DNA of 49,740 nt from Deltaproteobacteria bacterium RIFOXYA12_FULL_58_15 (GCA_001798605.1 MGST01000040.1:14929-64668), one strand, 5' to 3'. Counted from the stretch's first letter, positions 9,533-18,482 are shown. Notes: generated from the sequence alone by a model not told the origin. Numbers and translations are program-made.

Positions 9533-10189
9533 ATGATTGTTCTGGTTTTGGCGCTACTGGGACAGAACTGGGTTGTGGGGCCCGACAATCTCATGTTGCC
9601 CGACGGTCCGATGATGGGCGGACAGCAATCAGGTCCCTATGTGGCACCAGATAACCTTTTCAGCGTGAGGGTTCCCGGGGGCTGGGGAATCGCTTTGCAT
9701 AAGGACGATCCCAATACCATCGACTTTCGCGCCGTCTCGCTACCGGGAAATGGCGTTTTGCAGATCCGTCGAGTCATCGTGCCGCAGGGTGCCCATCCGC
9801 GGCAATTGGCTCTCAATGCCGTGGAGATCCGCCTCTCCAAGCTGCCCAACTTCGAGTTGGTCGAACGACGCGATGTCGTCATCAATGGCAACCAGGCGAC
9901 TGCCGTGACTGGTTCATATTCGCATCAGGGCAATCTGCAGTTTCCTGTCGCCGTGGAAGAAGTCCACATGGTCGCCGGCAGCGAGGCCTTCATCTTTCAC
10001 TTCGAGTGCTTCGCTCCCGAGGCGTCCAATCTTGCCCGCGACGTCAACACCTTCTACGCGTCGTTTGTCCCCCGTCCCGTCTTGGCGGAGCCGGTTGTCG
10101 AGCCACAGCCAGACCCCACTGTCACGCCGACAAAGAAGTCGAAGAAGAAAAGGAAACCTCGCCGCGCCTTTGACGAAACCCGTTTTTGA
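9533..10189 (+). CDS. Small exported protein with a basic tail, function unknown
   Basis: 218 residues. The N-terminus (MIVLVLALLGQNWVVG) is a short hydrophobic stretch without preceding basic residues. An in-frame TGA at 9521 with no start codon after it fixes this start, and GAGGA lies about 8 bases upstream. The core (VAPDNLFSVRVPGGWGI, then IDFRAVSLPG, VVINGNQATAVTGSY, AFIFHFECFAP, FYASF) resembles the PsbP/DUF1795-like fold of small secreted proteins, suggested by pattern only. The C-terminus is a Pro linker and a strongly basic run (TKKSKKKRKPRRAF). It is convergent with the cysteine desulfurase gene 26 bases away. Confidence 0.65.
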   Translation: MIVLVLALLGQNWVVGPDNLMLPDGPMMGGQQSGPYVAPDNLFSVRVPGGWGIALHKDDPNTIDFRAVSLPGNGVLQIRRVIVPQGAHPRQLALNAVEIRLSKLPNFELVERRDVVINGNQATAVTGSYSHQGNLQFPVAVEEVHMVAGSEAFIFHFECFAPEASNLARDVNTFYASFVPRPVLAEPVVEPQPDPTVTPTKKSKKKRKPRRAFDETRF

Positions 10190-10215
10190 CCCGCTCCTCG
10201 AAGACCTGCGACCGC

Positions 10216-11430
10216 TCACATACCAATCTGTGAATCGGCGTTGCGGCGGGGGGCGTTGGTCTTGACGTCCCAGTAAGGCGAGAGCCGACGAAGGTTTGCG
10301 ACGATGCCGGGAAAAACCTCGAGGATGCGTTCGATGTCGGCGTCGGTGCTGTAGCGGCTCAGGCTGAAACGGATGGAGCCGTGCATGGCGGTGAACGGTA
10401 CTTTCATCGCCATGAGCACGTGCGACGGCTCGAGGGAGCCAGACGTGCAGGCGGAACCACTCGAGGCACATACTCCCGATGCGCTGAGCTGATAGAGCAT
10501 GCCCTCGCCCTCGACATAATGAACGGCGACGTTTAGCGTGTTGGGTAAACGAATTGCGCCGCTGCCGTTGATCTCCAAATGCGGGATGGCGTCGATCAGT
10601 CCCTTCTCCACTCGATCACGCAAGGCCAACACGCGAGCCTCTTCGGGCATGTGCTCCTGTGCCAGTTCACAGGCCTTGGCGAGTCCGACGATGTACGGGA
10701 CATTCTCGGTGCCGGCGCGACGGCCTTCCTCTTGATGGCCACCGATCATGTAGGGACGGATGGGAGTACCGCGACGAATGAAAAGAGCGCCGATGCCCTT
10801 AGGAGCGTGCATCTTGTGACCAGAGAAGGACAAAAGGTCGACGTGGGGCATGCCGTTCTTAAGGTCGATAGGGATCTTGCCCACCGTCTGGGTGGCGTCG
10901 GTGTGAAAGACGATGTCGGGTTCGGTTTCTTTGGTGAGACGCGACATTTCTTCGATGGGGAACACCACACCGGTTTCGTTGTTGGCGTGCATGATGGTGA
11001 CCAAAGCTGTTTGCTCAGGCCTAAGTGCTCGCACGAAGTCGGCCATGTCGATTTGTCCGTGACGATCGACGGGCAAAACGGTTACTTCATAGTCGTTGCG
11101 GGCGAGCTCTTTGCAAACCTCAAGAACCGCGGGATGCTCTACGGCTGACGTGATGACGTGCCGACGTGTTGGCATGGCCTTGGTGACACCGAAGATCGCG
11201 GCGTTATTGCTCTCGGTGGCGCATGAGGTGAAGAGGATCTGTCGCGAGGCACCAACGCCGAGGAGCTTGGCCACGGTTTGGCGTGCAGCAGTGATTGCGT
11301 CCGCAGCCGGCTTCGACGAGTCGTACATGGAGCTTGGGTTGAAGTATTCTGCGGTGAAGTACGGCCGCATCGCCTCGACGACTTCGGGTGCGATAGCAGT
11401 GGTGGCGTTATTGTCTGCATAGACGATCAT
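10216..11430 (-). CDS. nifS: NifS-type cysteine desulfurase
   Basis: PLP enzyme that takes sulfur from cysteine for iron-sulfur cluster assembly, with NifU as the scaffold. With the ATG at 11430 the 404-residue protein opens with the classic MIVYADNNATT. Visible motifs: HPAV near H99, NNETG, HTDATQTVGK, the PLP lysine in SFSGHKMHAPKG (K206), GGHQEEGRRAGTENV, and the short-loop catalytic cysteine in SGSACTSGSLEPSHVL (C328), which is the group I (NifS/IscS) arrangement. A longer TTG start (11463) exists, but GAGAG sits properly upstream of the ATG. It follows nifU on the same strand after 106 bases. The pair probably serves general cluster assembly, since no nitrogenase genes are present. Confidence 0.94.
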   Translation of the reverse strand: MIVYADNNATTAIAPEVVEAMRPYFTAEYFNPSSMYDSSKPAADAITAARQTVAKLLGVGASRQILFTSCATESNNAAIFGVTKAMPTRRHVITSAVEHPAVLEVCKELARNDYEVTVLPVDRHGQIDMADFVRALRPEQTALVTIMHANNETGVVFPIEEMSRLTKETEPDIVFHTDATQTVGKIPIDLKNGMPHVDLLSFSGHKMHAPKGIGALFIRRGTPIRPYMIGGHQEEGRRAGTENVPYIVGLAKACELAQEHMPEEARVLALRDRVEKGLIDAIPHLEINGSGAIRLPNTLNVAVHYVEGEGMLYQLSASGVCASSGSACTSGSLEPSHVLMAMKVPFTAMHGSIRFSLSRYSTDADIERILEVFPGIVANLRRLSPYWDVKTNAPRRNADSQIGM

Positions 11431-11536
11431 GATTCTCTCGTGCGGTTTGGGTGGTGCCGCCAAGTGATGTCAGTCAGCGTGCCGGTCACAGAGAAGAAAA
11501 CAGAATCTCGGAGGAGCGCAAACGGCATGACCGTGA

Positions 11537-12493
11537 TTAGACGGCGATGACGCGAATGCGTTCGTCGACCTTTGCTTTGAGGGTGCCCTCGACCATCAGT
11601 TTGAGCGTCATCGAAGCGCCAGCACAGCCAGCGCAAGCACCGGCGAGTTTTGCATAAATGATGGTGTCTTTGATGTCGATAAGCTCGAGACTGCCGCCGT
11701 CCTGAGCGAGCATTGGTTTGACCTCGGTCTCCAGGACTTGCTCCACCTTTTTGGCGAACTGAAAGGGAGACATCTTTGGCTGCTTGGGGATGTCGCCGTG
11801 TAGCTCTGGCTGGGTGGGATTGGCCTTGATCGTGAGCTCTCGCCGGCCCCAGGTTTCGTCGAGGAGATCCTGCAAGCCGCCGGGAGCGTGGTGGCAGTTC
11901 ATGCAGGCGCCGCCTGCCTTGATGGCACCGGTGATGTCCTCGATGGTTTTGAGCTTAAGTTCTTGGATCTTGCGACGGATATATGGCTCAGTCATGGTGA
12001 AGCAAGTGCAGACGATGCGCCCGTCGGCGTCCTCTTCGTTCTTGAACTCGACACCCAGGGCCGCAAGATCAACGCCGCGCTTCTGCGCCCAATTGAAAAC
12101 AGAAGCTTCCAAGGCTTCGGCACCCATCACGGAACAATGCAGCTTCTGTTTGGGAAGGCCTCCCAGCACGTCGACGATGTCGCTGTTGGTGATCTTGAGT
12201 GCCATGAGCGGCGTGTACTCTTTCGTCTCCAACAGCACACATAAGGCCTCAGAGGAAGCAATCGCTGACGTACAACCAAAAGTGAGGTAGCGTGCGTCGG
12301 TGATAATGTCCTTGGTCGGATCGCTCGCGTCCTTTTTGACACGAAAAGTGAATCGCATGGCGTCGCCACACGAGATCGAACCATGCTCGCCAAAGCCATC
12401 GGGATCTTCTATCTCGCCAAGATGAGTGCCCGGCTTGCCCTGGACTGCGTCCATGAACAGCTGTGTTGTTTTCTCGGTGTACTGCCAGGCCAT
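11537..12493 (-). CDS. nifU: NifU iron-sulfur cluster scaffold, three-domain
   Basis: Scaffold on which clusters are built from sulfur supplied by NifS. The 318 residues show the full NifU layout: an IscU-like domain with C42, C74 and C120 (SCGDAMRF, TFGCTSA, HCSVMGAEA), a central BFD-like [2Fe-2S] domain with C162, C164, C197 and C200 (VCTCF, ACMNC), and a C-terminal Nfu domain with CAGC (C287, C290). All nine expected cysteines are present, so it should be functional. The ATG at 12493 has a strong AGGAGG about 7 bases upstream. A weak promoter-like TTGACG-17-TACTGC precedes it. No IscR-like regulator is seen nearby. Confidence 0.94.
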   Translation of the reverse strand: MAWQYTEKTTQLFMDAVQGKPGTHLGEIEDPDGFGEHGSISCGDAMRFTFRVKKDASDPTKDIITDARYLTFGCTSAIASSEALCVLLETKEYTPLMALKITNSDIVDVLGGLPKQKLHCSVMGAEALEASVFNWAQKRGVDLAALGVEFKNEEDADGRIVCTCFTMTEPYIRRKIQELKLKTIEDITGAIKAGGACMNCHHAPGGLQDLLDETWGRRELTIKANPTQPELHGDIPKQPKMSPFQFAKKVEQVLETEVKPMLAQDGGSLELIDIKDTIIYAKLAGACAGCAGASMTLKLMVEGTLKAKVDERIRVIAV

Positions 12494-12523
12494 TCTGCTA
12501 CCTCCTGCTCGGCCGACGGTTGC

Positions 12524-12552
12524 GCAGTAGTGGAAACACTCCGTTTCGTCAA
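12524..12552 (-). promoter_or_regulatory. Possible sigma70-type promoter for nifU-nifS
   Basis: On the minus strand TTGACG (12552-12547) and TACTGC (12529-12524) are 17 bases apart, about 30 bases upstream of the nifU ATG. The -35 is close to consensus and the -10 is poor. A GAAAC-N5-GTTTC inverted repeat lies in the spacer and could be an operator. Confidence 0.35.
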
Positions 12553-12610
12553 CCCTTGGCCGCCCCCTTGAGCATTTTGCCTTTCCCCGATTTCAGTGCC
12601 TCGCCACCAC

Positions 12611-13816
12611 TTAGGTCCTTTCGACGTTCTCTGCCTCCTTTTTGCGCCGCGTGGTCAACAGCCAGAGCACCAATAACAGCAAGGGAGTCGATCCGTAAGC
12701 AATGTAATGCAGCTTGCCAGGGGCGGCTTCTATTTTGATGTTGCCAAGCCGGGTCATACCGCGGTCCTCAGGCGTCTCTTCTCGACGATTGTCGATGCGC
12801 AATTCGAAGCTCGCGAGTGGCCGTTGGCCCTGGCCGAGAACCAGGGTTGCGGTGTGCTCTGCCTCGGGCACACCTTGCAGTCGTTTGGCCACAATTCGGA
12901 AACGTTTGACCTGACCGGGCTCAAGCTGCTCCATAAGGGCCGGCCGCACCACAAACTCGGCTGCATGGCTACTGGCAGCGAGGTTGAGCTCTGGCAGTGC
13001 CGTGGCGGTGGTGCTTGCCACGGTGACCTCGAGTTCTGTCGTCTCGCCCCGCAATCGAATGTAGCTGCGCGACGGTAGCAGCAAGACTTCCGGAGGGCCA
13101 TCATTGGCGGCGGTGACCATGTCGACAGGGCGGCGGCCGTCTCGGGCGCGCACCATGGCATCGGCACCGGCGATCATCAGTGCTTTGGCGCCGCCCTCAC
13201 TGCGCACCAAGTGCAACGGGGTCATGCCATGGTGGTCCACCGCGTCAACACGGGCACCAAATCCGAGCAGCGTCTTCATAGTAGGAGCGTCGGCTGCCAG
13301 GTGCAGTGCGGTACGGCCGTAGAAATCGGGGGCTTCGATCTCAGCGCCACTCGCAACAAGCACCTCCACAACCTTGGCGTTGCCCAACAGTGAAGCCCAG
13401 TGCAGTGGCCGCAGATCGAACCAGGCGCCGATTTCCACATTGGCACCCGCGCCGATAAGCCTTTTTGCCACTTGGGCGTGTCCCGCAATAGCCGCCCAAT
13501 GCAGGGGCGTTCGCTCACAACGGTCCTTGGCATGGAAATCTGCGCCCTGTTCCAGCGCTGCAGTGATCGTGCGGCCATGCCCCACAAGAGCAGCTCGGTG
13601 CAACAACGTCATGCCCTCAGTGTCTTGCGCACGGAGGGTTTCGGGTGTCCAGGGCCCTGTGTCCTGACACCCGGAAACAGAGAAACCGCCCCAAATGACT
13701 AATGCATATGAGAGCCAGCGCGCTATCGTAGCGTTGGTGGCGGCGGACGGGTCGGTTATACTTTCATTCTGAGTGGCAACCACGAGGGGTTTTATGAAAA
13801 CGCGGCTACGCACCAT
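12611..13816 (-). CDS. Ankyrin-repeat lipoprotein with a C-terminal membrane helix
   Basis: The 401 residues contain a hydrophobic segment ending in the lipobox VSGC (C50), then about six ankyrin repeats (about 66-235; recurrent TPLHWAA, RPLHWAS, TALHLAA, TPLHLVR, each with AGAN/SGAE/GADA-type turns). A beta-rich region follows (about 245-365) and a C-terminal helix (LLLLVLWLL) with TTRRKK. Ankyrin repeats bind proteins; the partner is unknown. No start codon exists close to the signal core: candidates are ATG 13816 (used), GTG 13813 and GTG 13783, all giving a long n-region and none with a good Shine-Dalgarno site. The 5' end overlaps the divergent PKD-protein gene and its promoter. Confidence 0.82.
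   Translation of the reverse strand: MVRSRVFIKPLVVATQNESITDPSAATNATIARWLSYALVIWGGFSVSGCQDTGPWTPETLRAQDTEGMTLLHRAALVGHGRTITAALEQGADFHAKDRCERTPLHWAAIAGHAQVAKRLIGAGANVEIGAWFDLRPLHWASLLGNAKVVEVLVASGAEIEAPDFYGRTALHLAADAPTMKTLLGFGARVDAVDHHGMTPLHLVRSEGGAKALMIAGADAMVRARDGRRPVDMVTAANDGPPEVLLLPSRSYIRLRGETTELEVTVASTTATALPELNLAASSHAAEFVVRPALMEQLEPGQVKRFRIVAKRLQGVPEAEHTATLVLGQGQRPLASFELRIDNRREETPEDRGMTRLGNIKIEAAPGKLHYIAYGSTPLLLLVLWLLTTRRKKEAENVERT
13734..13762 (+). promoter_or_regulatory. Sigma70-type promoter for the PKD surface protein
   Basis: TTGGTG (13734-13739) and TATACT (13757-13762) are exactly 17 bases apart. The -10 matches consensus in five of six positions. Predicted transcription start is near 13769, giving a leader of about 25 bases to the ATG at 13794. 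It lies inside the 5' part of the divergent ankyrin gene. Confidence 0.55.
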
Positions 13817-16499
13817 GGAGGACGGGGGATATCACTCAGCCGCCTCGCCGGAAATGCCGCCATCAAGAAAACTGCTGAGCCACTTGTCCGCTGTTTTTCT
13901 TCTAGGTGTGCTGTTCGGAGTGATTTTTGCACCAGAGACCGCCCGAGCCCACTGGTGCGATTGCCTGTGGGAATCCCGGTACAACATTGTGGTGCGGCCA
14001 GCGGTCGATTCCGTTGAGGTGCCATCGTCAGGCCAAGTCACGTTTACGGTGTGGCTGCAGAACAACATGGGTTACCCGTTGTATGACTATCGCATTCAGG
14101 CCTACGCCAGCAGCTACAACATCAGTGTATCGATAGACAGCGACACACGCCCCTACCCTGACTTTGTCATGCCGGGGGAACGACTGCGTCACGACCTGTT
14201 CGTGTCACGAAGTGGCGGCGGAACTCTGTCGATCGATGACATCGGTTTCTATGTTGGATTTGGCCACGACAACATCCAGCCGCGCCTCTACGGCTCGAGC
14301 CCCAATACCGTTCCGAGCGCCGACGCCATCGTCAAGCATCAATCAGATGGCTCGTTGTACCCATCCAGTCCAAGCATCAGCGGGGGGAGCCAGGCACGCC
14401 ACATGATCTCCTCTGCACGTGCGGACTTTTCCGCGAGTGAACGTGCCACAGGCATCACCGACCTTCTCAACGAGTACTGTGCTGGGCGGCACTCCTGGTC
14501 TAGTGGGGATCCTGCATCTCCTGACACGAGCTACTGTCCCACCCCAGACGGCTCCGGCGACACCACCTGCCCCGGTCAATTGCGCAGCACCAGCACCACT
14601 AAGTACCAGTGGCAGCACCTGTGGGCCGCGGGCGAGCTGGCCTATCGCAAGAATGCACTGAGCAGCAATCAGCTCCAAGCTTTCAGGGATCGACTGAAAT
14701 GTGGCCAAGATGAAAATGTCTTTGCCTTCAAAGCCTACGCCTTGTTCGCCTTGGGTTACTTGGGCGAAGGGAGTTTTTCCAGTGACGTCGGTGGCGGCAC
14801 TGTAGCCAGTTTTCTTGGCGGCATTGCCAACACCTCTTCGGCGGAAGGCTGCGCCGCCAATGCTGCACTGCTCATGGCCGGCGGCAGCAATACTTCGTCA
14901 GTGACCACCTGCCTCGGCACGAGCAATGAGTTTGCGCAGATCCTCGCCGGTGCCGCTCTCAATGTAAGTGGCAACGATCCCAATGACACGCACATAAAGA
15001 CCGAGGTTTTGAACCGCGTCGATTGGACCAACGAGCCTGAGGCCACCGGTGGCCTCGATTTGTTCGCTGCCCATGTGGCCAACATCGTTGCCTGGCACCA
15101 TCGCGGTTGGGCCGCCCTGGGCAACGACAGCGGCACCGTCAGTTTTTACAATGAAGAGGACGTGCCGCCTCGAGCACCCAATATTAGCTGCGCGGTAACC
15201 TCCACCGATCCGCCGGTTTTTGCAGTGAGTTGGCCTGCTGTCACCCAGGGCACCAACAACCAGGCCGAACAATACAGTGTCGGATATCGAATCTATTGGG
15301 GCACCGCGTCGGGGAGTTATGTTCATGTCGCCTACACCCCGGGCACATCCTTCAGTCCCCCTGATGTGACGGTGAACACCAACTACTACGTGACAGTGGT
15401 GACGGTCGACGACTCGATGAACGTGAGCGCCGACTCAGCGGAGATCACGTGCAACGTACCGGTGAATGCCAATCCGCCAGTAGCGTCCCTCAACTGCAAT
15501 ACGACCAGCGGCGTTTGCACCTCTCCCACCGCTGGAAGTCTAAACTGTGGCACCGCCCCCGTCACCGTCGAGTGCTCCTGTGACTGCGCGGGGATCAGTT
15601 GGGGTTGCGATCCCAGCAGCGATCCCAACAGCAACATCAACCATTGCTGGATCACCCTCGATAATGGCAGTCGTGAGGACATTCTGGGAAGCAGCGCAAC
15701 CTACACGTTCAGTGCGGGAGGCTCCCACAATGTGTCGTTGGAAGTCACCGACGGCACCGGTTTGTCCGACACCGACTCCTTGTCCATTGCCGTCGACGAT
15801 CCCAACAATCAGGCACCCACCGCCGTGGCGACCGCCGCTCCAAACTTGGGCGGCGCTCCTCTCGAGGTTGCTTTCAACGCGGCGAGCAGCACCGATCCCG
15901 ACGGCTCGATTACCGGCTGGGAATGGGATTTTCACGATGGCAGCACATCAATGGAAGAGAATCCAACACACACCTTCGACTCGTCAGGAGAATACGACGT
16001 TCGTCTAACTGTTACCGATGATGGTGATCCTGCATTGACCGGCACCGACGTAGTTCGCATCACTGTCAGTGACCAAGCCATCAATCGCCCGCCGCCCACC
16101 GACTGTGGCGTGGTCACGCCAACATCGGGTCGGGCACCGCTCACAATCAGTCTTGATGCGTCGAGTTGCGTGGATCCCGACGGCGACATCATTACCTTCA
16201 ACTGGTCGGTGGGCTCGTGGCAGGTGGCTCCGGTCGATTACACTGGCCCGATGGCGGAGCACACCCTCTCTGAGCGCGGCGAGTATTCTGTGAGTCTCGC
16301 CATGGTTGACGATGGCTCGCCCCCTCGGCAGGTGTCACAGAACTTCGATGTGACAGTTCTGCGCAATGACGGCCTAGAAGGTGACCTGCCACCGCTGATC
16401 GCGGGTTGCTCGTGCGATAGTTCACCCTCCTCTGCCAGTGCGCTTCTGATAGTGGCCGGTGCCGGTTTGCTGCTCGTTCGCCGACGTTGCCGCCGGTAG
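13794..16499 (+). CDS. Large secreted PKD/fibronectin-type surface protein with a MYXO-CTERM-like tail
   Basis: 901 residues from ATG 13794, chosen because GAGGGG lies about 6 bases upstream; a GTG at 13773 would add seven residues. The signal peptide (LLSHLSAVFLLGVLFGVIF) ends near ARAHW. Order: a beta-rich domain (about 45-190), a helical segment of repeated Ala/Gly-rich helices (about 210-440), a fibronectin III-like domain (about 460-560), and three PKD-like domains (about 560-665, 668-760, 765-865; WEWDFHDGS and EYDVRLTVTDDG are classic PKD strands). The tail has GCSC, a hydrophobic helix (ALLIVAGAGLLLV) and RRRCRR, matching MYXO-CTERM sorting signals. It is likely cleaved and displayed at the surface. 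The specific role is unknown. Confidence 0.88.
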   Translation: MKTRLRTMEDGGYHSAASPEMPPSRKLLSHLSAVFLLGVLFGVIFAPETARAHWCDCLWESRYNIVVRPAVDSVEVPSSGQVTFTVWLQNNMGYPLYDYRIQAYASSYNISVSIDSDTRPYPDFVMPGERLRHDLFVSRSGGGTLSIDDIGFYVGFGHDNIQPRLYGSSPNTVPSADAIVKHQSDGSLYPSSPSISGGSQARHMISSARADFSASERATGITDLLNEYCAGRHSWSSGDPASPDTSYCPTPDGSGDTTCPGQLRSTSTTKYQWQHLWAAGELAYRKNALSSNQLQAFRDRLKCGQDENVFAFKAYALFALGYLGEGSFSSDVGGGTVASFLGGIANTSSAEGCAANAALLMAGGSNTSSVTTCLGTSNEFAQILAGAALNVSGNDPNDTHIKTEVLNRVDWTNEPEATGGLDLFAAHVANIVAWHHRGWAALGNDSGTVSFYNEEDVPPRAPNISCAVTSTDPPVFAVSWPAVTQGTNNQAEQYSVGYRIYWGTASGSYVHVAYTPGTSFSPPDVTVNTNYYVTVVTVDDSMNVSADSAEITCNVPVNANPPVASLNCNTTSGVCTSPTAGSLNCGTAPVTVECSCDCAGISWGCDPSSDPNSNINHCWITLDNGSREDILGSSATYTFSAGGSHNVSLEVTDGTGLSDTDSLSIAVDDPNNQAPTAVATAAPNLGGAPLEVAFNAASSTDPDGSITGWEWDFHDGSTSMEENPTHTFDSSGEYDVRLTVTDDGDPALTGTDVVRITVSDQAINRPPPTDCGVVTPTSGRAPLTISLDASSCVDPDGDIITFNWSVGSWQVAPVDYTGPMAEHTLSERGEYSVSLAMVDDGSPPRQVSQNFDVTVLRNDGLEGDLPPLIAGCSCDSSPSSASALLIVAGAGLLLVRRRCRR

Positions 16500-16619
16500 A
16501 TTCTCAATGCTGTGACAATGCACTGCAGCGATTGCCACTTCCACAATCGATGATTAACTTTCATCACATTGCCTATGGGCACGGGGCCTATGACAGTGAC
16601 ACAAAGAGAGGACAGGTCA

Positions 16620-16814
16620 ATGGTCGTCTACGAATGTAAAAAGTGCGGAATGAGCGTTGGCAGCATCACCTGTGGCAAGTGTGGCAAGGAACTGCAACAC
16701 GACACATTGACGCTCGATGGCGGCGCGAAGGTCACCATCTCCAAGTGTCCGGAGGGTCATGGCAAGATCAAGTCACCGCAGTGCTGCGGTGAAGACATGA
16801 CCTGCTCCATCTGA
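16620..16814 (+). CDS. Small zinc-ribbon-like protein
   Basis: 64 residues from ATG 16620, preceded by AGAGAGGA about 7 bases upstream; upstream in-frame starts (16569) would add an unlikely 17-residue extension. Cysteines come in pairs: YECKKCGM, ITCGKCGK, then a single C in SKCPEGHGK, CC and a last C near the end. This suits two metal sites, probably zinc, or rubredoxin-like iron. It is soluble and has no signal peptide. I recognise the pattern as a conserved short bacterial family but not its function. The stop codon is the first three bases of an 18-bp tandem repeat. Confidence 0.7.
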   Translation: MVVYECKKCGMSVGSITCGKCGKELQHDTLTLDGGAKVTISKCPEGHGKIKSPQCCGEDMTCSI

Positions 16815-16847
16815 CCATCACCTGGCAACTGACCATCACCTGGCAAC
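16812..16847. repeat. Perfect 18-bp tandem duplication
   Basis: TGACCATCACCTGGCAAC occurs twice head to tail (16812-16829, 16830-16847). The first copy contains the TGA stop of the zinc-ribbon gene, so the second copy restores the same stop context downstream. It is most likely a slippage duplication. Confidence 0.9.
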
Positions 16848-16971
16848 GGCATCACGATCACTCCGGAGCAGAGAAGTCGATGCCTGTCCGCTGTGCGCTT
16901 TGAAGTGCGGTGAATCGATTCGTCTAGGCTCAATCCAAATGAGGTGCCAACCGCCACAGGGAGCCTGATCG

Positions 16972-17021
16972 GTGATCATTGTTATCGTTGTCAGCGACTC
17001 GGTCAAGATTCCAATGATCAC
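16972..17021. repeat. Perfect 10-bp inverted repeat upstream of the permease
   Basis: GTGATCATTG (16972-16981) and CAATGATCAC (17012-17021) are exact reverse complements separated by 30 bases. Each arm holds the palindrome TGATCA. The spacing fits paired operator half-sites or a long-loop cruciform better than a terminator, since no T-tract follows. The rest of the 249-base gap (16815-17063) holds only the 18-bp duplication and a lone TTGACA at 17035. Confidence 0.6.
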
Positions 17022-17063
17022 AAATTCGCTGATGTTGACACGAATCGCCAACCTATGTGGTAG

Positions 17064-18482
17064 TTGCACTCTGACACTGCCAGTAACTCTTCTCTCAACT
17101 TTGCCTGGGACAACAGGTTGACAAAAGAAGCAAACGCGACCACCACGCTCATTGCCGACATGGCTGTGACTGTTGTCGTGTTGCAGACCATCGTCGCCGA
17201 TTCTTTCGGTCACTACCTCCCATGGGGCATGGTGGTCTTGCCACTGGTTGCAACGAACTTGGTTTCGGCGTGGTACGCCCGAGGTCACGGTCTTACCGCG
17301 CTGCCATTCGGTGCCAACACCGTCTTCATCATGGTTGTGCTCGGCGACGTCTTAGCGGCACAGGACAGCGATGGACTCTCTCGTCTCGGCACAGATTCCC
17401 AGCTGCTCGCACTCCTCAGCACAGCGCTGATTTTATACTCGGCCGTCGTCTTGACCGTTACCTTTGTAGTCCTCTGGCTGAGACCGACCTTGCCTCGACA
17501 AGCCTTGATGCTGCCTCTCGTTGCCATTTGCTGCTGTTATCTGATCCTAACGCCAATTCTTCAGCTCATCGACAAGTCCTTGTCGGCTCTGCTTGCGGCC
17601 TTGCTCCTGTGGTTGTTGCTGAATCGCAAAGCACCTGGTTGGTTGACCTGGTCGATCCCTTTTGTGGTGTGGGGGGGACTGACATGGCTGGTACCGGACA
17701 GTGGTGGCGAGTCACCACCGCCCCCTACAATCATCACCGCCTCGATAGCTTCTTCTGACGTCGTCGGATGGCTGTCGAGCTCGCTCTTCTGGCGAGATGT
17801 GGCACCCCTGGTGGGGTTGATTGGCACTGCCAATGCTTTTGCCAACCTCGAGAACCTTGCGTCCGCGCAAAAAGCTGGTGATGTACACGACGCCCACATC
17901 ACCACATTCATCGCCTGCGGTGGCACCTTGCTCGCTGCCGCAGTTGGCGGAGGCGCACCGGTCACGGTCTACATTGGGCACCCTGTTTACAAAGAAATGG
18001 GAGGCAAGTTCTTCTACGGAATTGCAGCCACCGTGGGTCTCGCTGCGGTCTTGGTACCGCTGGGAACATGGGTCATGCAGTGGCTGCCCGTACATGTCCT
18101 GTTCGGAGCTGTTATCTTCATAGGCACCGGCATCGCCAGCATGGTGCGTCATCAAGTGCACTCCAACCGAGACCGACTCAAAGCCGCGATTCCGATGCTG
18201 CCGATCGTGGCGTTCTGGATGCAAAATAACTTTGCCGTGAATACGCCGCTGTTGTCGATTCTTGGCAAGGGCAGTCCCCTGGTGGCCATCGGTTGGGCTA
18301 TGCTCTTGTGGAGTGACGGTGGGCGAAAGGAACGCCTGGTTATCTGTCTCATGCTCGCGGCGGCGAGTTTGGGCGGCATTGTTCACGCGCCGGCGCTATC
18401 CTGGTCTGCACTGGCGTGCTCCCTCGTTTACGGATGCATCGCTGCCGTGATCAGTCACCCTCGATGCCGACGCGCTCTGTAA
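17064..18482 (+). CDS. NCS2-like multi-spanning permease
   Basis: 472 residues with about 12-14 hydrophobic helices. The central run VGLIGTANAFANLENLASAQKAG and the following glycine-rich stretch with VTVYIGHPVYKEMGGK resemble the substrate-binding half of xanthine/uracil-type (NCS2) permeases and related SLC26-fold transporters. The substrate cannot be stated. The start is uncertain: TTG 17064 is used here, and TTG 17118 (MTKEANATTT) is an equally plausible alternative; neither has a strong Shine-Dalgarno site. An inverted repeat lies about 45-90 bases upstream. A small membrane-protein gene follows on the same strand. Confidence 0.75.
   Translation: MHSDTASNSSLNFAWDNRLTKEANATTTLIADMAVTVVVLQTIVADSFGHYLPWGMVVLPLVATNLVSAWYARGHGLTALPFGANTVFIMVVLGDVLAAQDSDGLSRLGTDSQLLALLSTALILYSAVVLTVTFVVLWLRPTLPRQALMLPLVAICCCYLILTPILQLIDKSLSALLAALLLWLLLNRKAPGWLTWSIPFVVWGGLTWLVPDSGGESPPPPTIITASIASSDVVGWLSSSLFWRDVAPLVGLIGTANAFANLENLASAQKAGDVHDAHITTFIACGGTLLAAAVGGGAPVTVYIGHPVYKEMGGKFFYGIAATVGLAAVLVPLGTWVMQWLPVHVLFGAVIFIGTGIASMVRHQVHSNRDRLKAAIPMLPIVAFWMQNNFAVNTPLLSILGKGSPLVAIGWAMLLWSDGGRKERLVICLMLAAASLGGIVHAPALSWSALACSLVYGCIAAVISHPRCRRAL

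Noticed and set aside
17035..17063. Promoter for the permease from the lone TTGACA at 17035
   Set aside because: No acceptable -10 lies 16-18 bases downstream.
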